Assembly (NCBI RefSeq): GCF_000237925.1
Contig: NC_031502.1
Span: forward strand, 37,821,612 to 37,885,611
Direction: 5' to 3'
Length of the DNA stretch: 64,000 nt
Source: Schistosoma mansoni
Lineage: Eukaryota > Platyhelminthes > Trematoda > Strigeidida > Schistosomatidae
Shown here: positions 44,220-58,837 of the stretch, one piece after another
Position numbering within the stretch: position 1 is the stretch's first letter
Layout: each line of letters opens with the position of its first letter
Translations under genes and position numbers: made by a program
Notes under the pieces: model-generated
What the model was told of the DNA's origin: nothing
Databases searched by the model: none
What the model saw: the letters and a program-made list of their open reading frames with translations, nothing else

Positions 44220-45182
44220 GATTCTACAATCTACACAACTGCAAACAAATATTATGTTTCATTAACTTCATTCATCATTGCTTATTTGTCTTGTTGTTTG
44301 AGTGAATAATTTGAAGGCGTTTTAATCTTTCTATTGATGCATCGAGGACAGGATTTAGTCAATCTTTTTTGGCACATGTATATCATGATTAGGTTGGCAC
44401 TTAATCGCTGTGTATTCATAAGTCTTTAGAAAAGTTGGATAGTGGATAAGTATATCTGGCTAATAAGCTTGAAACAGTACAAAACGTTTGTCGTAGATTT
44501 TACCGTTAGCCAGCATCCTATTTTACCTGTTGGTACTTTTGTTTCCAGACTGTAAGAAGCTAAAGAGAATCCATGAAATAGATGAACTTATATAGTTCTG
44601 CTACAATCCGTGCTTCTATTTATAAAAGCAAAAAAACTATGGGAATTCTCTGTGAATTATTGATTCTTTTTCTAATATAATCGATAGTTATTTAAAGTTG
44701 CTTTATATGCTTTTAAATTATTCATCCTATAAACATTTTAATGTTAAAATTACAAAAGATTGTTGAATAAAGGATATAAATCAGAAATAGTCATAAAATA
44801 TGATAAAAGACCTATTGCTTGTCGATTATTTAACTTAGATAGCAAAACAAACTAATATGATGAGCATAAGTTTGTATGATAAATATAGGTGATAGTTTGT
44901 TAACACCTTTTCGTTTAAAAATTGTCTATGGTTTTGTGATTTAATAAAGGAATTAATCTAGAGAGAGTAAAGAGATTCATTTGATCAAATGTTTACGTAT
45001 ATACTATTCAAAATTTAGAAAGCCTTACAGTCCCATTGACTTACAGATCATATATAGCTCAAAAAACATGTGTATTCTACAAATTCAATCTCTTTGATTC
45101 ATACATAAATTCCTGACAAACAAAATAAAATGATAATTTTGAAGTGATACTAAAGCCATTTATATTTATTTATAGCTATCTG

Positions 45183-45345
45183 GACCCAGTAGCTAAGTGG
45201 ATAGAATGATGGTGTTTGAAGCAAATGGTACTGCGTCAGAGTTCCGAAGTGAAAATCAACAGTGGGATATATGTATATTCAAAATAGGATGAAACTTACG
45301 TTCTAGATTCTGCTGTCAACCACCGTCCATCTCTGCTTATATTTA
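45183..45345 (+). mobile_element. Decayed Sm-alpha-like SINE
   Basis: tRNA-like head (GACCCAGTAGCTAAGTGGAT), then a partial hammerhead: CAAAATAGGATGAAAC and GTTCTAGATTCTGCTGTCAA are present, but the CTGACGAG box is lost. Inactive. Confidence 0.7.
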
Positions 45346-46355
45346 TAATCAGGTTTTTTAAAAAAAGAATTAAAAATACAATAAGCACGAAATAAAACAA
45401 AACAATATGAAATTCTATGATGAAAATTGATTGATTGACAAATATATTTTAATTAAAAATTGTTTATCATTTTAAATAAGACTTGAAAGAGAATAATACG
45501 AGATTTTAAAAAAATGATAAAAAGGAATAAGAAAATTAATACAGATGTGAAAATAAAATTTTTTTATTCAGAAAATTCTATGATTAAGATCTGAATGAAA
45601 ATATTTTTTTTATTTAGCATACGTAAAAAAAGGAAGCTATTTTGTATACTACTAAGAAGTTTTTTAAATAGTTTTCTCTTTGAAGAAATTTTAAAAATGA
45701 CTTAGTAACGAAGATTAATGTTTATGTTATAAAAATCCTATGCTTAAGTTAACCAATTTTTAAAATCTTTCCTTTTTGATTATCCATTGATAGTGAACAA
45801 TTCGCCTCCTGTTATCATTTATACTTAGTTGAAAAAAAATGTTGGAAATTTCATGAAATAAAATAATCATCTAGTTCTATCAGGTTTTCATTGGTAATCT
45901 GAAAAAAAAGATCAGTTCGTGATTAAAACTGTGAAAATTCAACAATTTTCGCAATACCCCCCCCATAATAATAATAATTTTTATTTTTAAAATAAAAACA
46001 AATAATAGATATATTTCTAACAAATGAATAACAACGCAAAAATTAAAGAGGTTTCATGATTAAGGTCATTTTATATTTATATCAATCATGAAAGATAATA
46101 ATAAATGAATCGACAATTAAAAATAAATCAGTCTATCATTATAGAATTAAATAATGAATAAAAATTGAACTTTAGAGGGGAAAAAAGAAGAAGAAACGAA
46201 AATAGAACTAATTAAGGTAAAAATTATGATTTTCAGAAAAGATTAATTCCATTAATTTTTTTAAAATAGTTTAAAATGGAATAAAAAAAATCTTAAATTT
46301 ATTCATTTATTCGTTGATTAAAATGTAAAATTAAACAAGTCAATGAAATAAATTC

Positions 46356-46462
46356 AAGGGGATCGTGGATGCGCACTGCTGAGGAGTTCCACAATAGGAC
46401 GAAACGGCCGTCCAGTGCTTCCAGGTTTTCTACGGTGGTCTAGCTTCAATTGACTCATGATT
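46356..46462 (+). repeat. SINE-like fragment, one arm
   Basis: GTGGATGCGCACTGCTGAGG, ACAATAGGACGAAACGGCC and GGTGGTCTAGCTTCAATTGA. Same family as 40789 and 58838, without the tRNA-like part. Confidence 0.75.
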
Positions 46463-47589
46463 GAAAGTATATATAAAAATTAGCTATTATAAATTAATAT
46501 TGAGTAATTAAAATTGATAAAATCTAAGTAACAGTTTTGTTGATATTCGTGTATTAAAAACTGTGTACATGTATGACGTTGAGTTATGCAGATATTCGAT
46601 AAAACAATCAAGATAAATGAGAGTGATATGCTTAGGGTTCATTAACTGTATAATGAACGTTCTTGTGAAATATTGAATTTAGATTATTTAAATGTAAGAG
46701 TAGCATCACTTTTCTAGGATTGAATATGAATAAAAAATATACTCTTAATGAGATTCGAAAATGTAAATAATAGATTTATCATACAATGACTAAGTAACAA
46801 TATGTTTTCGATAAAATTTAGAAGTTGTGGATTTGATCTTATTTAAGTTTGTAATTGAACATTTAAGCAGTAATAAACTAAAATAAGAAATTTATTCTAA
46901 ATGATTTTCAATTTAGTGTCAGATAAACTTTGTATTACTCAAAATTTCTACAAAATCCTCTTACGATCAAGTGACTAATGTTATTACGTACATTCAGTGT
47001 TTTTATGAACAGAAAATATTTAAAGAAAAAATATGACTTAAAATGCTTTCAAGTATTTATTTAACGAAAAGTAAATTCACAAGTGACAGAGAAAAAAAGT
47101 TTACCTTTTAGTGTATGAGTAAACAAAATCATAGGAGACTTAAGAATTTGAAAATCAAGTTGAACTATACTTGAATAAACGTTATATGTAAATATGTTAA
47201 ATAATTTTCTATAAGTTAGAAATAGAAATAAACTTTAAAACTGAATAGAAATATTCATTTTAATTATTAAATAGAATCGTTGTTGTATGATTGTGGAAAC
47301 GTTTTTATGGTTGGTTTTTACAAAAGAAAGGTAATAAAAAAGTATGAAGTTTTTAGAATAATCCATAATCATATTAGACCTACACAAGTTATTCAATGCT
47401 TACATACAAACATATTTTGAATACCTACGCTTGAAATCTAAGAAAACGTTCCAGCTACATTATGATGACTAGCTTGAGGGCAATATAGCTAGTTTAGTTT
47501 AAAACTACAAGGCTTACAGCTAATAAGTAACTTTCTGTAATATAAATCACAGGCTGATCTTATTTGGATAACTAATGAAAATCAGGATG

Positions 47590-47740
47590 CACTGTGTATT
47601 TGTTTTGTCTTGACATAGAACCCTTCCTCAACAGCCACCCAAAACCCTACAAGTAGTCAAACCCAGGACCTTAGATCTCATGCACAAACTCTTATTTTTC
47701 AGACTGTTGAGATAGTAATCAATAACGTACACGCCTAACT
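47590..47740 (-). repeat. Probable tRNA-derived SINE relic
   Basis: The minus strand reads TCTCAACAGTCTGAAAAATA, then AGAGTTTGTGCATGAGATCT and GGTCCTGGGTTTGACT. This is a degenerate tRNA shape with a box B-like end, followed by a GTGGCTGTTGAGGAAGG tail. Confidence 0.45.
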
Positions 47741-48067
47741 TCAATTATTTAGCAAAAATGTACGATCGTCTTCCTTTGCCTGCGATGGATAACTGCCTCA
47801 CATCCAAACTAATTGAAGTCCTCACAAAAAATCCTGCGAATGCGTATTGACGTTGGCCACCAGTGAGCACAGGACTAATATTATCAGTCTAGTTTGGGGG
47901 TGTTTTTGGTGTAAGCAATGGAATTTTAACCATATCCATAAACTCCCTACACTTATAAACTACTGTTAAAAATGCATACTATTTTGAAATGCATGAAATT
48001 CAATTTTCATATAACAATCATGATCTATGTGTGAACACTATGATCTGATTGACTAAATGGGGATTTT

Positions 48068-48165
48068 AGTAGTTGAATTCATGAGTCGATCTAAGCTAAA
48101 CCACCACTGAAAACCAGGAAGCATAGGACGGCCAGCTAAGATGGACTCAAGAATTCAACTATTAA
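48068..48165. repeat. Short hairpin-like relic of the TIR repeat
   Basis: GTTGAATTCATGAGTC at the left pairs with GACTCAAGAATTCAAC at the right. The part between keeps only the arm sequence (GCTAAACCACCACTGAAAAC, CAGGAAGCATAGGACGGCC). It looks like a near-minimal copy of the TIR family. Confidence 0.55.
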
Positions 48166-50415
48166 AATTACTACAATCTCCAAAAATCACCATTTTGATT
48201 AAACAAGAATTTCCAAACAAATCATTCACACTATATTCAAGGCAAAAAGTTTTGAAACTATTTGAGCATAAGATTTTGGACAGTACAAGAAAGACCAGTT
48301 TGCTGAAATAACTTTTATAGTGTTAGAAATACGAAATCAACTAATGGAAAAAAAATAGAATTCAGTGAAATGTAAAAACCATTGATGCCAATATGGATAT
48401 ATATATATATAAACGGCTGCACAACCACTGCGTTTTTTTATTGCTGCAATGGGTCTAAAGATAAAGCTTGGGACCATGTAGTCATATGAAATTATCGTCA
48501 AATGAGTCATTTAACCAAGACCTTTTACTTGTGACTACATCACAATTACAACAAGTGACCAAAACAAAAATAGGAGGTAGCCTACTTTCTTACGAAAAAT
48601 GTTCAGTTAGAATATAGTATTTCAGACATGGTCATCTAAAGTACTGGTATTGCCTCTGAAGCCTGTTAACAACCAATGAAATATGTTTGTCCAAATTCTA
48701 CGGTAGTTCACAAAAAAATCGATTGTAATCCAATTTTACGGTAGATGTGTTTGACATAAATGATCACGTGAGATAAAATCCAGATGACTTGCTTAAATGA
48801 TGAGACGTTTGGAAAAAACAAATAGTCCAGATACTGAAGTAGACTGTCGACCATCAACGTTTATCAAATCATAAAATGTATCTGTCAGTTTGTATACTTG
48901 TATACCTAGATTTTGTACAGTTTACTAGTGCTATATAATGATTTTTTCTGTAACAAGACCTGATTATCTCTGGACAGTGTATTAACTTATATTAGCATGA
49001 ATTTACATATAATATAACACATATCTGATAAAACAACAATGTCATGCATTGACTGTCTGTAATTCTTTTGTATTCTTTTAATCAATCTTATTTGACAAAG
49101 ATCTTAACACATGTCATGAATTATAAATGTTCATATGTAAATATGCGTGAGAATATTATAGAAGTCATTATATCATATCAGTCTTTCATTACCACTTCAA
49201 ATACCTTTAGAAAAATTTGAGTGAAAGTTTTATCAGAAAAGTTTAACAATTAAACTGGAAAATACCAGTTGGATAAATAAAATTGTAGGCTGAAAATTCT
49301 CATCTTAATATAACAAATAACAGTTTTACATATTTTCTAGAGAATAGAAATTACGTAAAAAAGATACTAACAATACAAAACAGTTGTTATTGTCTAGTCT
49401 ATAAGAATATTGATATTCTGTGAAACATTTACCACTTTCTACATATTGAATGAAGTTATAATAAATGGGTTTAAAAAACATACCTATGTAGATATAACTT
49501 AGTTTCAATTCAAAAAAGGGATAAGCAAATAAAAAACTGACAAGATTTGTCATACGGAAATAGTCTGTAAGAAATACTGGAGTGATTATGTATAAATTGA
49601 AGTAAATTGTCCCGAAATATAATATCGAATGAAACCATTAATAATAATAAATAGTACTATTGTTACTGACTATTTATCTTGAATTCACAATGAAAACTAT
49701 TTCTTTTCTGTTGAAACTAAAGAATACAGGCGAATCGGGGATCAAACACATGGTAAATTAAACATCCTCCAATTTAGTGGCTAGGTGACTATCATAAATT
49801 TTAGGATAGTAATCAATCCATTTAGTTGATAAATAACTCATTAATATGTCTGTGATGATCGGATTGATCAGCTTATAAAAAATTAAATCATCAATCTTTA
49901 TCAAGTGTTTTTTGATGAAATTATTAACCCTATGAAATTTCAAAGAGATCTCTTTAGCGTTAAATTATTATTAGGATAATTTGTAGTAGAACATTTTATT
50001 GATATGAGTAGCTACATAAAATTTTATCGATAACTGAAGTCATCATAGATTATTGAATAATAGATTGATTATTGGAAATTTTTTTATTGATTTAATGAGA
50101 AAAAAATATAGTATGCGTTTCTTAGTTGTGTCAAAATGTACAAGTTAAAGTCATTAAAAATGTAGTCTGAAATCAAAAAGACATTTAATGATAGTCAGTT
50201 TAAATTGACAGACGTTATAGTTGTGAATATCTTAAGGGTTTCACTAATAGTTAATCTATAGAAGTTAAAACTAAACGATCTTATAAAAAAAGATACTGAG
50301 GAATTTTAGAATATACTTGACAAGTAAAACAAATATTCAACAGTTTATGGTCTAAAGTATTAAAAGCTTGTTTGCTCGTATTAGTTTAGTATTCTGTAAC
50401 AACCGTAGTCGTAAT

Positions 50416-50823
50416 ATGGGATCATATTGTGATGGTAGAGGACAAAATGCACATAATATCACTAACAATCCGAATAATGTTTGTACATCTAGATATTGCA
50501 ACAAACCCAGAAGTTCAATGAATCTTCTTATAATCTCTTATACTGATACAATCTACTTGACCATGCTCAGTTTCAGTCTCGTCAGAGAATGTTGTTATAC
50601 TTTGAGACAAAACCTAAAAATGAACAAGCATTATTATCACAAATACAAACTGTTTATACAGAATGAAGAAATTTCCGCTTACAGTAAAAACTTGGAATTT
50701 GAACCAGGCTATAATATTTTCAGCTGGAATGAAGGCGATGGTGTACAAAAAAATTTAAAACACATTTTCGCAATATTTCGGAAGAGGATGGTCTTATCTC
50801 TGTTTGTTGTAAGCATTTTATAA
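50416..50823 (+). CDS. Unrecognised open frame of 135 codons
   Basis: It starts at ATG (MGSYCDGRGQNAHNITNNPN) and runs to TAA in AT-rich DNA. The frame is open upstream as well, to 50368. It has six Cys residues and a Lys/Tyr-rich second half (NKHYYHKYKLFIQNEEISAY). A GTAAGC donor-like site lies near 50811, so it could be an exon. It lies antisense within the large intron of the minus-strand gene. No family is recognised, and chance is not excluded. Confidence 0.3.
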   Translation: MGSYCDGRGQNAHNITNNPNNVCTSRYCNKPRSSMNLLIISYTDTIYLTMLSFSLVRECCYTLRQNLKMNKHYYHKYKLFIQNEEISAYSKNLEFEPGYNIFSWNEGDGVQKNLKHIFAIFRKRMVLSLFVVSIL

Positions 50824-53035
50824 CCTACGGAGTCACATTCTTGGCAAGTCTCTTCACAAAAGTACTGGGATATTCTTCACATTTTCGGCATTCATTTTTT
50901 TCGCCTTACCGTATAATATACTAACTGTCAATGTGATGTGATGTTCAGTTTCTGACAAACTGGACTTTATCTTATCGATGCAACTGAAGGTAAGACATTA
51001 AAAAACAACAGCTCAAATAGACGTTGTTTTAAATATTAATTTTACAGAACGCTTTCAAAAGTCTGTATTTCGTGTCTAATATTTGTTGCTGAAATTTTGA
51101 CATTATGACTCAGAAATGGCTCAGTTTGGTTCTTTGTTACAAATTAATTGTTTTCGAACCGAAATTCAGTTTTCGCTTCCAAGTCATATGTTGAGGATCT
51201 ACGGAACAGGAAATGTTACTTCACATATCACATTTTGAGATCAATAAAATTGATTATACAAATGCAGTGCAAACGCTTTGATGGACGAAACTATAGTATC
51301 CAAAGTAAACTATTCAACCAAGAAATAGTTTGATAACAAGAACAAAATAAGGATATGTATATGTATGTACACTTGATATTATACTGATGGAACTTATAAA
51401 TACATATTATATACAAAAGAAACTATTGAAATACAAATAAAATAAACAATTGTTCGGTACACTCTAGTTTTTTCTTTAATTATTTGACAGATATCGGCTT
51501 ATAAAAAAGAACTGAGAATAAAAAATGAATATCATTTTAAACAAAACATTTGTTTGCTTTCAAGGAAAAAAACAATAAACGTAATTTCTTTTTGTAAACA
51601 ATAGTGCGATGAATAACCATCGTAGGTTACTTCTAGAGTGAAAAATTTTGACCATGTAGTAGATAAACGATTCTACATATAACATTTATTTTACTCAATT
51701 CTACATATATTGTTTCCACTAGAATCGATTTGGACAAAATAACCTAATAAAATTCAATCCTTCGGTGCATTTAACGCACGCTTAAATTCTTTATTTCATG
51801 TTTAGTTTTGAGATTTCATAGAAAGATTACCTTGATTCAATCTCTTCAACATGTATTGATATTGTCCGAAAGATAATTATTGAAAGACACAAGATCTAAG
51901 AGTCATAGGTTGAATAAGCAGATATTGGTGTAGGCTTAAAATAGGTTTTGTACCAAAACAAAGTAACTGTCTACAGTAGTCCTTGAAGTTTCAATGGTAA
52001 TCTAAATAATATCACTTCGTAACAAAAGAAACCGACTTCATTTTTGTTTGGTAGAAAAATATATACAATTCTTTAAATAATTTCAAAGGTTTCAGTGACA
52101 GGATGATTAAGAAGATTGAAATGATTCATTCAGTTACTAGATAACTGGCGAAGGAATATTTTGCTAAGTTCAGTATTTATTGATTTTGCTAAGGTATTTT
52201 GATAAATATTACAATATAGTAGCGCATTTGATTATGAAAAAATATTGTACAAGGTACTAATGAGGAAGTTGTAAAGTGTATGGTATATCTAAATAAAATC
52301 ATTGATCTATGTCTTTTTGGGTGTGTCCAAATGGTTAAAAAAGAGTGACTCAAAAAACGTTAATGAAATGATTATTTTTTGTTTTCATAAACTGCTGTGC
52401 CCACTATTATTTATTTAAAAATAAATATATATGATTTCTGAAGACATTTGGATCAACAGATTATTGTCAGCAGAAATTTGAAATTGATTGACATATTCAC
52501 AAACTAAGTGAAGAGTTGTACTTGCTTGTGAAATTGAATAAGTCAAAGATACTCAAACACATCAGACAAATTGTTATTTTATATTTAGACTTTCTAAAAT
52601 GATCTGAGTGAACCGTTTCATCGAATGGAATTTCTATCTTTCAATAAAGGCTTTAAAAACTACTTAGGGTTTAATCTCTTATTACAGCATTAAACAAACA
52701 CCCGATCTAATTAAGCTAACAGTAACAAATAAGAAATCTAAATAATTTGTTTCATTTTATGTATTTTGGATAATTGTTCTTTCCGTATAATCATGATAGT
52801 AATATTTGCCATATATACTTCGTTATTACTTAGATTGACAAATAGAAATTTCACAGCTGGCGTGTGACCATTGACAGTATGTTTGAAGTTGTGTTCAATA
52901 CATCTGTCACAGTTCATAGCTACATACTATTGATAGTTGCTACTACTAACATATTCATGGAGCTTACAACTCTGTATAGGTGGCATAATACCTTCACATA
53001 AACACCAGGGAAATACAAACTAGGTGAGTCTATAG

Positions 53036-53270
53036 TTTGCAGATGACGTTTGAGCAACGCTAAAGTGAACTTGAGAATGTTCACCTAGGACTAAATGAGG
53101 GTTATAAACCAGTATGAGGAATCAAGATTATGATTTATAGTTGATGGTTAAGATTAAGAATCAGTTTTTAAGTTTTCTTTACGAACTGATATTAGCTAAA
53201 ATGGCAAATCGCTATTTAGCCAAATGTATGAATGAATTTCGCGCTAAAGTCCATGTCATCTTTTATCTGA
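53036..53270 (+). repeat. Dispersed repeat, copy 1
   Basis: Aligns by eye with the reverse complement of 62625-62860. Shared blocks include GATGTTTGAGCAACG-like, GAGAATGTTCA, AAATGAGGG, GATGGTTAA, ACGAACTGATATTAGCTAAA and GAATTTCGCG. Confidence 0.7.
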
Positions 53271-54599
53271 TTGGTCCGCCCATAACTTAAAGTCTCGTCG
53301 ATATAAATCCAAATTATTGTGATTCAGACAGTGCAAATTTTACAGTATTCAGTTTACAAGATGGATTAATTCAGCTTTAATATTTTGTTCATCGTAACAC
53401 GGTGATAATTTGGGATTTACAAGTGTAGAGCCTGATGAAATTGTCATAGAAGATCGTTTACTCTAATACATATGTAGCACCATAACATCTTTTGCTGAAA
53501 ATATAATCACAAATATATTTTCCTAAGTAAAACAACAATTTAAAAAAAGAGCCTGATAACTTTTCCAGTGACAGCTCACGTAAATGATTTGAATTTATCC
53601 TTTAACTCTATTTTCATCATACAAGAAAAGAAACCATCATTTTCATGATTTTTTTTAATTATACAATAACTTTTAAAAAATATACCATACGTTTTCAGCA
53701 TAAAGATATATAAACTATCGAGTAACAAAACTAGTTGGAAACTATTTATATTCATAGAGTAAATTTTGAACAACTGTTTAACTTATTATTAATAAATATT
53801 ATTAACCGACTTATTCTATCTAAAAAAATTGTAACCTTTTCAACCATTTTGCATGATATGTCCATATACATAACTAGAGTTGTAACAAAATATTAAGTTT
53901 GTATCCAAGGTGTTATATTCTTATTTGAAATTCAAAAAATAATATATTCACAACACTACTTGTCTTGACATTCAGTATTTCTCAATCTATTGAAGATTAG
54001 ATGGAAAAACGTGGTGTTATCACAAAACTACTTATTTAAAGCTACGGAAGAAAAATGTAAGAATTTATTTCTGGAAATTGAGTGTTTTTGTCTGGATTAA
54101 GTGAGAGAAAAATGAGACAATAAGAGATTTTATAAAAGAAAAAAAACGGAATAAATATTAAATAAGTCGCGTTTATCTGTAATGGTCTTGGACAGAAAAT
54201 CCATTAAAAGAATAAGACTAACCACAATAATTTTAATTTCTTTAATCTTTTGTTCCAAGTGTTATTCTGTGGAAAAAGTCAAACATGAATTAATCAACTA
54301 TTTTACTCCAATAATTCATATCTATGCTAATGTTAAGTATAAATTTTCAAAGATTATTATTGAAAAAAAGTTTTTCGTGGAATGAAATTCTTATTCGAAC
54401 GTATCAGTAGGAGATCTTCAAAGAAAACTATTATTTTCTGAAAACATTTTTGATCACTTTCATCAACTAAACTAAACTAAATTATCAACAAGTTGTAAGG
54501 TTGATAAGTAGGAGTTGGTCAACATCATATTAATGTCAGTCATGATCATAATATAAAAGCATGACAATTATCACAGGTTTCCAAGTAAAGCACCCGATG

Positions 54600-54680
54600 G
54601 GGTCGTGTTTATGTAATCCTAGAGAGTCTCGTACTTGAATGAAACAGCTGTTCAGTGCTTCTTGAATTTCAGTGGTTGTA
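54600..54680 (+). repeat. Diverged SINE-like fragment
   Basis: GGTCGTG, GAGTCTCGTACTTGAATGAAAC and TTCAGTGCTTCTTGAATTTC match the shared tail in degraded form. Confidence 0.5.
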
Positions 54681-57600
54681 GACCAGCGAAATCGGTGATG
54701 TACATTATAAGCAATAAAGTTTTATACAAATATCATTGTAAACGACTTAACTAGGCATTATTTAACTAACGATCATTTAATAAAAAGCATAAATTCTGAC
54801 TGAAAGGTAAACCAGATACTGCTCACTAGTTTTTTATTGGATTTATGAAGATGCTACAAATGAGAACATTTTATGAATATGATAAAATCAGATAGAGGAA
54901 AATCTCTTTTCATCACGACATTTGTTGTGTATTGATGAACTTAACGTCAAGATATCGGCATCTTACTCATACAACTTAGCCTTATATCACGAGTTAAATG
55001 ACAGCTTACATACTTAAGGTAACTACTTGACGGGAGTCATATACATTGCAACACTCATACATTGTTAGTTGTTTTTTTATTTATCTTCGCAAAGCACTTT
55101 CATAGATGTTGAATTTAAGTCTAACAATATTGATAAATGATTTTCAATTACCAAATGAAACAATAATACTAATGTAATTCATATCGATTAAATATGTCAA
55201 ATGCTCATAGTTCAATGTTACTATTTAGTTAATAACAACCTAAAATTTGCGCCTACCAAGAAACCAATTCTTTATACAAATAATCTTTCTATTCAAAGAT
55301 CACATTTTAAACCAGTGAGCTGATAGCCAGCTGTTTTGTTTCATGATATTTAGTCCGTTTAGATGTTGCAGTTATTTAACAGTACACTAGTTCACATCAT
55401 TACATGCAATCTAACCAGAAAAGAAATATAGTTTTTCACGCATAAAATTTATTTTCTAACAATAAATTAGTGAATATTTTTTCATCCCAACTTTATGTTA
55501 CATGTCTCATACAAACTAGATATTAGTTACTTTCATGTATTAAAAAAAATTAGGACTAGGAATTTTTAATATCGGGACTAAGTTTATTGATTGAAGACAG
55601 TAAACATTGACCATCGGGTAAATTATTATCTCTTTCAGTCTTATAAGATCTTTGTGTACATATGGTAGATGTTTGTCAAAGAAATTTCTAGTTTTAATAA
55701 CTTGTGATATCATTAGTAAATATGCGACTTTTGAGTTGAATAATTGAATTACAAATTAATCAACCAAATGTTTGATTAAATTGAAAATATAATTTCGAAA
55801 AAAAACGTTTTAGTTAATTTATTCCTAAGTGACATAACAAAATTTAATTTAGGTCGCTAACTAAGAGTAACTTTGATGAGTTATTTATTTTTGATAAGAG
55901 ATTGGATACATTTTACTGGTCAATTAAGTATCTGAATTGATTTTATGTCCTCATTATATGGACTGTAATTCCATATACAATGAATGCATAATATTTCGTC
56001 AAGAAATCATATAATATATAACAAACTAGCATAGATTTTCGAACTATGATTTTAATGAGGATTTTTTTATAAGGACTAAATGAAGCTTAGATGATGACTA
56101 AAAATATTTCTATCTGGTCTAAGTAATACATGTATAGCTTAGTTAGATGTCTAAGCTTCAGAGATAGAAAATTTTCCTGTCATTGTAAATTTACATTATT
56201 TATTGGGGGTGAGTTTGATAAGAAATTTTTTATTTGAATGTTTAACATTTAGAATGTCCTTAAAATTCTTATGAAATATAATTCTGATAACCGGATCAAG
56301 TTGTGGATCACATTTTTCAACATGGAACATGTAAATTTACGGATATTTAAAGTCAGTTATGATCGTGTGATGTGTTGATTTTGTGGATAAAAGATTTAAC
56401 TTTTTACCAAAGTGTAACAGATTTGAACATACCACCACCTTGCAATAATCATCGAGTGATATCACTAGCAATCACATAATCAAAATATCGCTTAGTGTTG
56501 AGTGCATAAATCAATACGTAGGGCGTTTTGTTGATAAGCTATTTCTACCAAAGTAAACATTTAAAAACTTGATAGTTCCTTAATTTTCTTAATTTATGGA
56601 ATTATCCTTCCTCTTCTTGATATTTAAATTGACTAGGTATTTTTTTAATGATTTCTGTTTTCCTTGCATATTATTATTCGTGTAAAACAGATTTTCGGTT
56701 ATATTCTAACACCATGTTGTTGAATATCAAAACGAACATTCTGTTATTTTTTAATGTTACAATGTTTGCTTTATTCTAAAATGTATATTTATTCTTTGAA
56801 AAAAAGTGAAAATTTCATCCACGTTGAAGAACAGAAAAGTGGATAAAATATCAGGCATGAAAGTTTTAAACGATTAGTAATTGCTTCAGTAGATTATTCT
56901 TCGAAGATATATCTAAAGTTCATGTAAATATCTTTTGATTTCAAGTTTCCGGTTTCATTATATATAAGATTGTGTTTTATCGTCACAAATTAATGTAATT
57001 TGTCAAATGAGACAAATTTAATCATATTTCAAACTATACACTTCGACAAATTATTTTCATTTACTGAAACTTCCGATAAAATCTTTAGTCAGCTCTACAC
57101 TAAGTAAGAAGAAATTAGGTTGTTTTTTTTTTAATTTTTAATCAGTTGTAAAGTTATGATTTTTAAGGTTTTTTCAATAATGTCCAAACTTTTTTTGAAG
57201 TGCTTGTTGTTTTAAATATCTTAAAGTTTATCAAACGAATAATTTGAACGTCCTAAACAAACTACTAGTCAACTTGAACCTATAATATACAAGAAATATC
57301 AAAAGACAATTTATTAAATGTTTACAAATTTCTATTTTAAAAAAATACTCCTTTATCTTACAATAACAATAATGTATCCAAACGACTTATATTAGTTATC
57401 TATCTTCATAAGAATTATGTATTATTGTTAGTTAATAAAATATGAATCATGGTTTTTCATGTCGTTTTGTAGCTAAATCAATATCTATGCTTTTATTGAT
57501 ACATATCAACAGAAACTAAGTTTTCAAAATTTATGTTGATTGTATTTATGACTATACATATATAGACTGCTTTTGTTAATGTAGAATGTTGTTTATATGA

Positions 57601-58837
57601 CGAAAGTCTTACTCTACTAACATTTATTGCTTTACAAAGGTAGTCTTTTTTCTAGTGTAATAGCATTCATCAACAATAGGTTTAATTGAATTCTCTCAAT
57701 GAAAAAAGCTTATTGGTTTCAGTTTTTGTTCATGAAGTTTGTGATCATATATATATAGTGTGATTTTCAATAATTCAAACTGTACAAGTTGAGACAAGAA
57801 TTGAATTACCATTTGCTTTTCATTAATTTATACGATTTGGTAGTGAATTTCAAATACAATTTGAATTTTAAATCAATGGTTTAAACATAATCAGTTCAAT
57901 ATTGGCCAAGAAGCTGGTAAATAAGATTTATGTAAGATTTTCTAGCGTAAAAAAACGCGAACAGTACTTTAAAAGGAATTCTTCATAAGAAAAATATTAA
58001 ATTTACTAAAAACACATTAATTATTCATTGAAAAACAATATTATTTGTATTCTAGACCAATATTTATACCGTTTCGAGTGGTTAAATGAACTACGTTAAA
58101 GCAAATAAAAAATCGTATACATCAAGTTATTATCTCATAACAATATTTTAATGGTTATTCATAGTCTAATGAACAATTACTGTCTCACACTGATGAGTAT
58201 AACCGATATTTCAACAATAAATTAACTGACGGACTAACTAAAGCTTTTTTTTACTAAATTGATTTTTGAAGGTGATCGATTAATTGAATTCTCAGTGATA
58301 CAACACTTAACCGTAATAATTTCAGATGATACCATTATCATAATCACTTTGTAAACTATTAAAATATTGATAATATTTGAGTGAGCCGATATAATCGAAT
58401 GAGTGGACAAGTGGAAAAAACATTTATTTTATTTTGTACCAGAAAACAACAAGTTTTAAGCAGTATATAAGAACTTTCGTCTAAATTAAAGCGAATAGTT
58501 TCACAGTATTCGGGTGAATATCCAAATCCATCAAAACTCGGGTAATTCATCAAATGACCAATATCAATAACGAATATAACCAGACTTGATAGTTATAGAA
58601 AAAATGTTTGATCTTTTTTATTAATATAAATATGTATTTCATATGTGGAATAAATAACTATTCAAAGTATTTTCCATCCAAATGTCAAAAAATTAAGGAA
58701 AAAAGATAAATATTAGCACATGAATGATAAAAAAGTCACTGGAAAATAAAAGATATTTGTCATGTGTTTTTTTTCTCGGTTATGAACTGAATTAGTTCAA
58801 AAAAGAAAATGCAATAAAAAACTATATATATATATAT

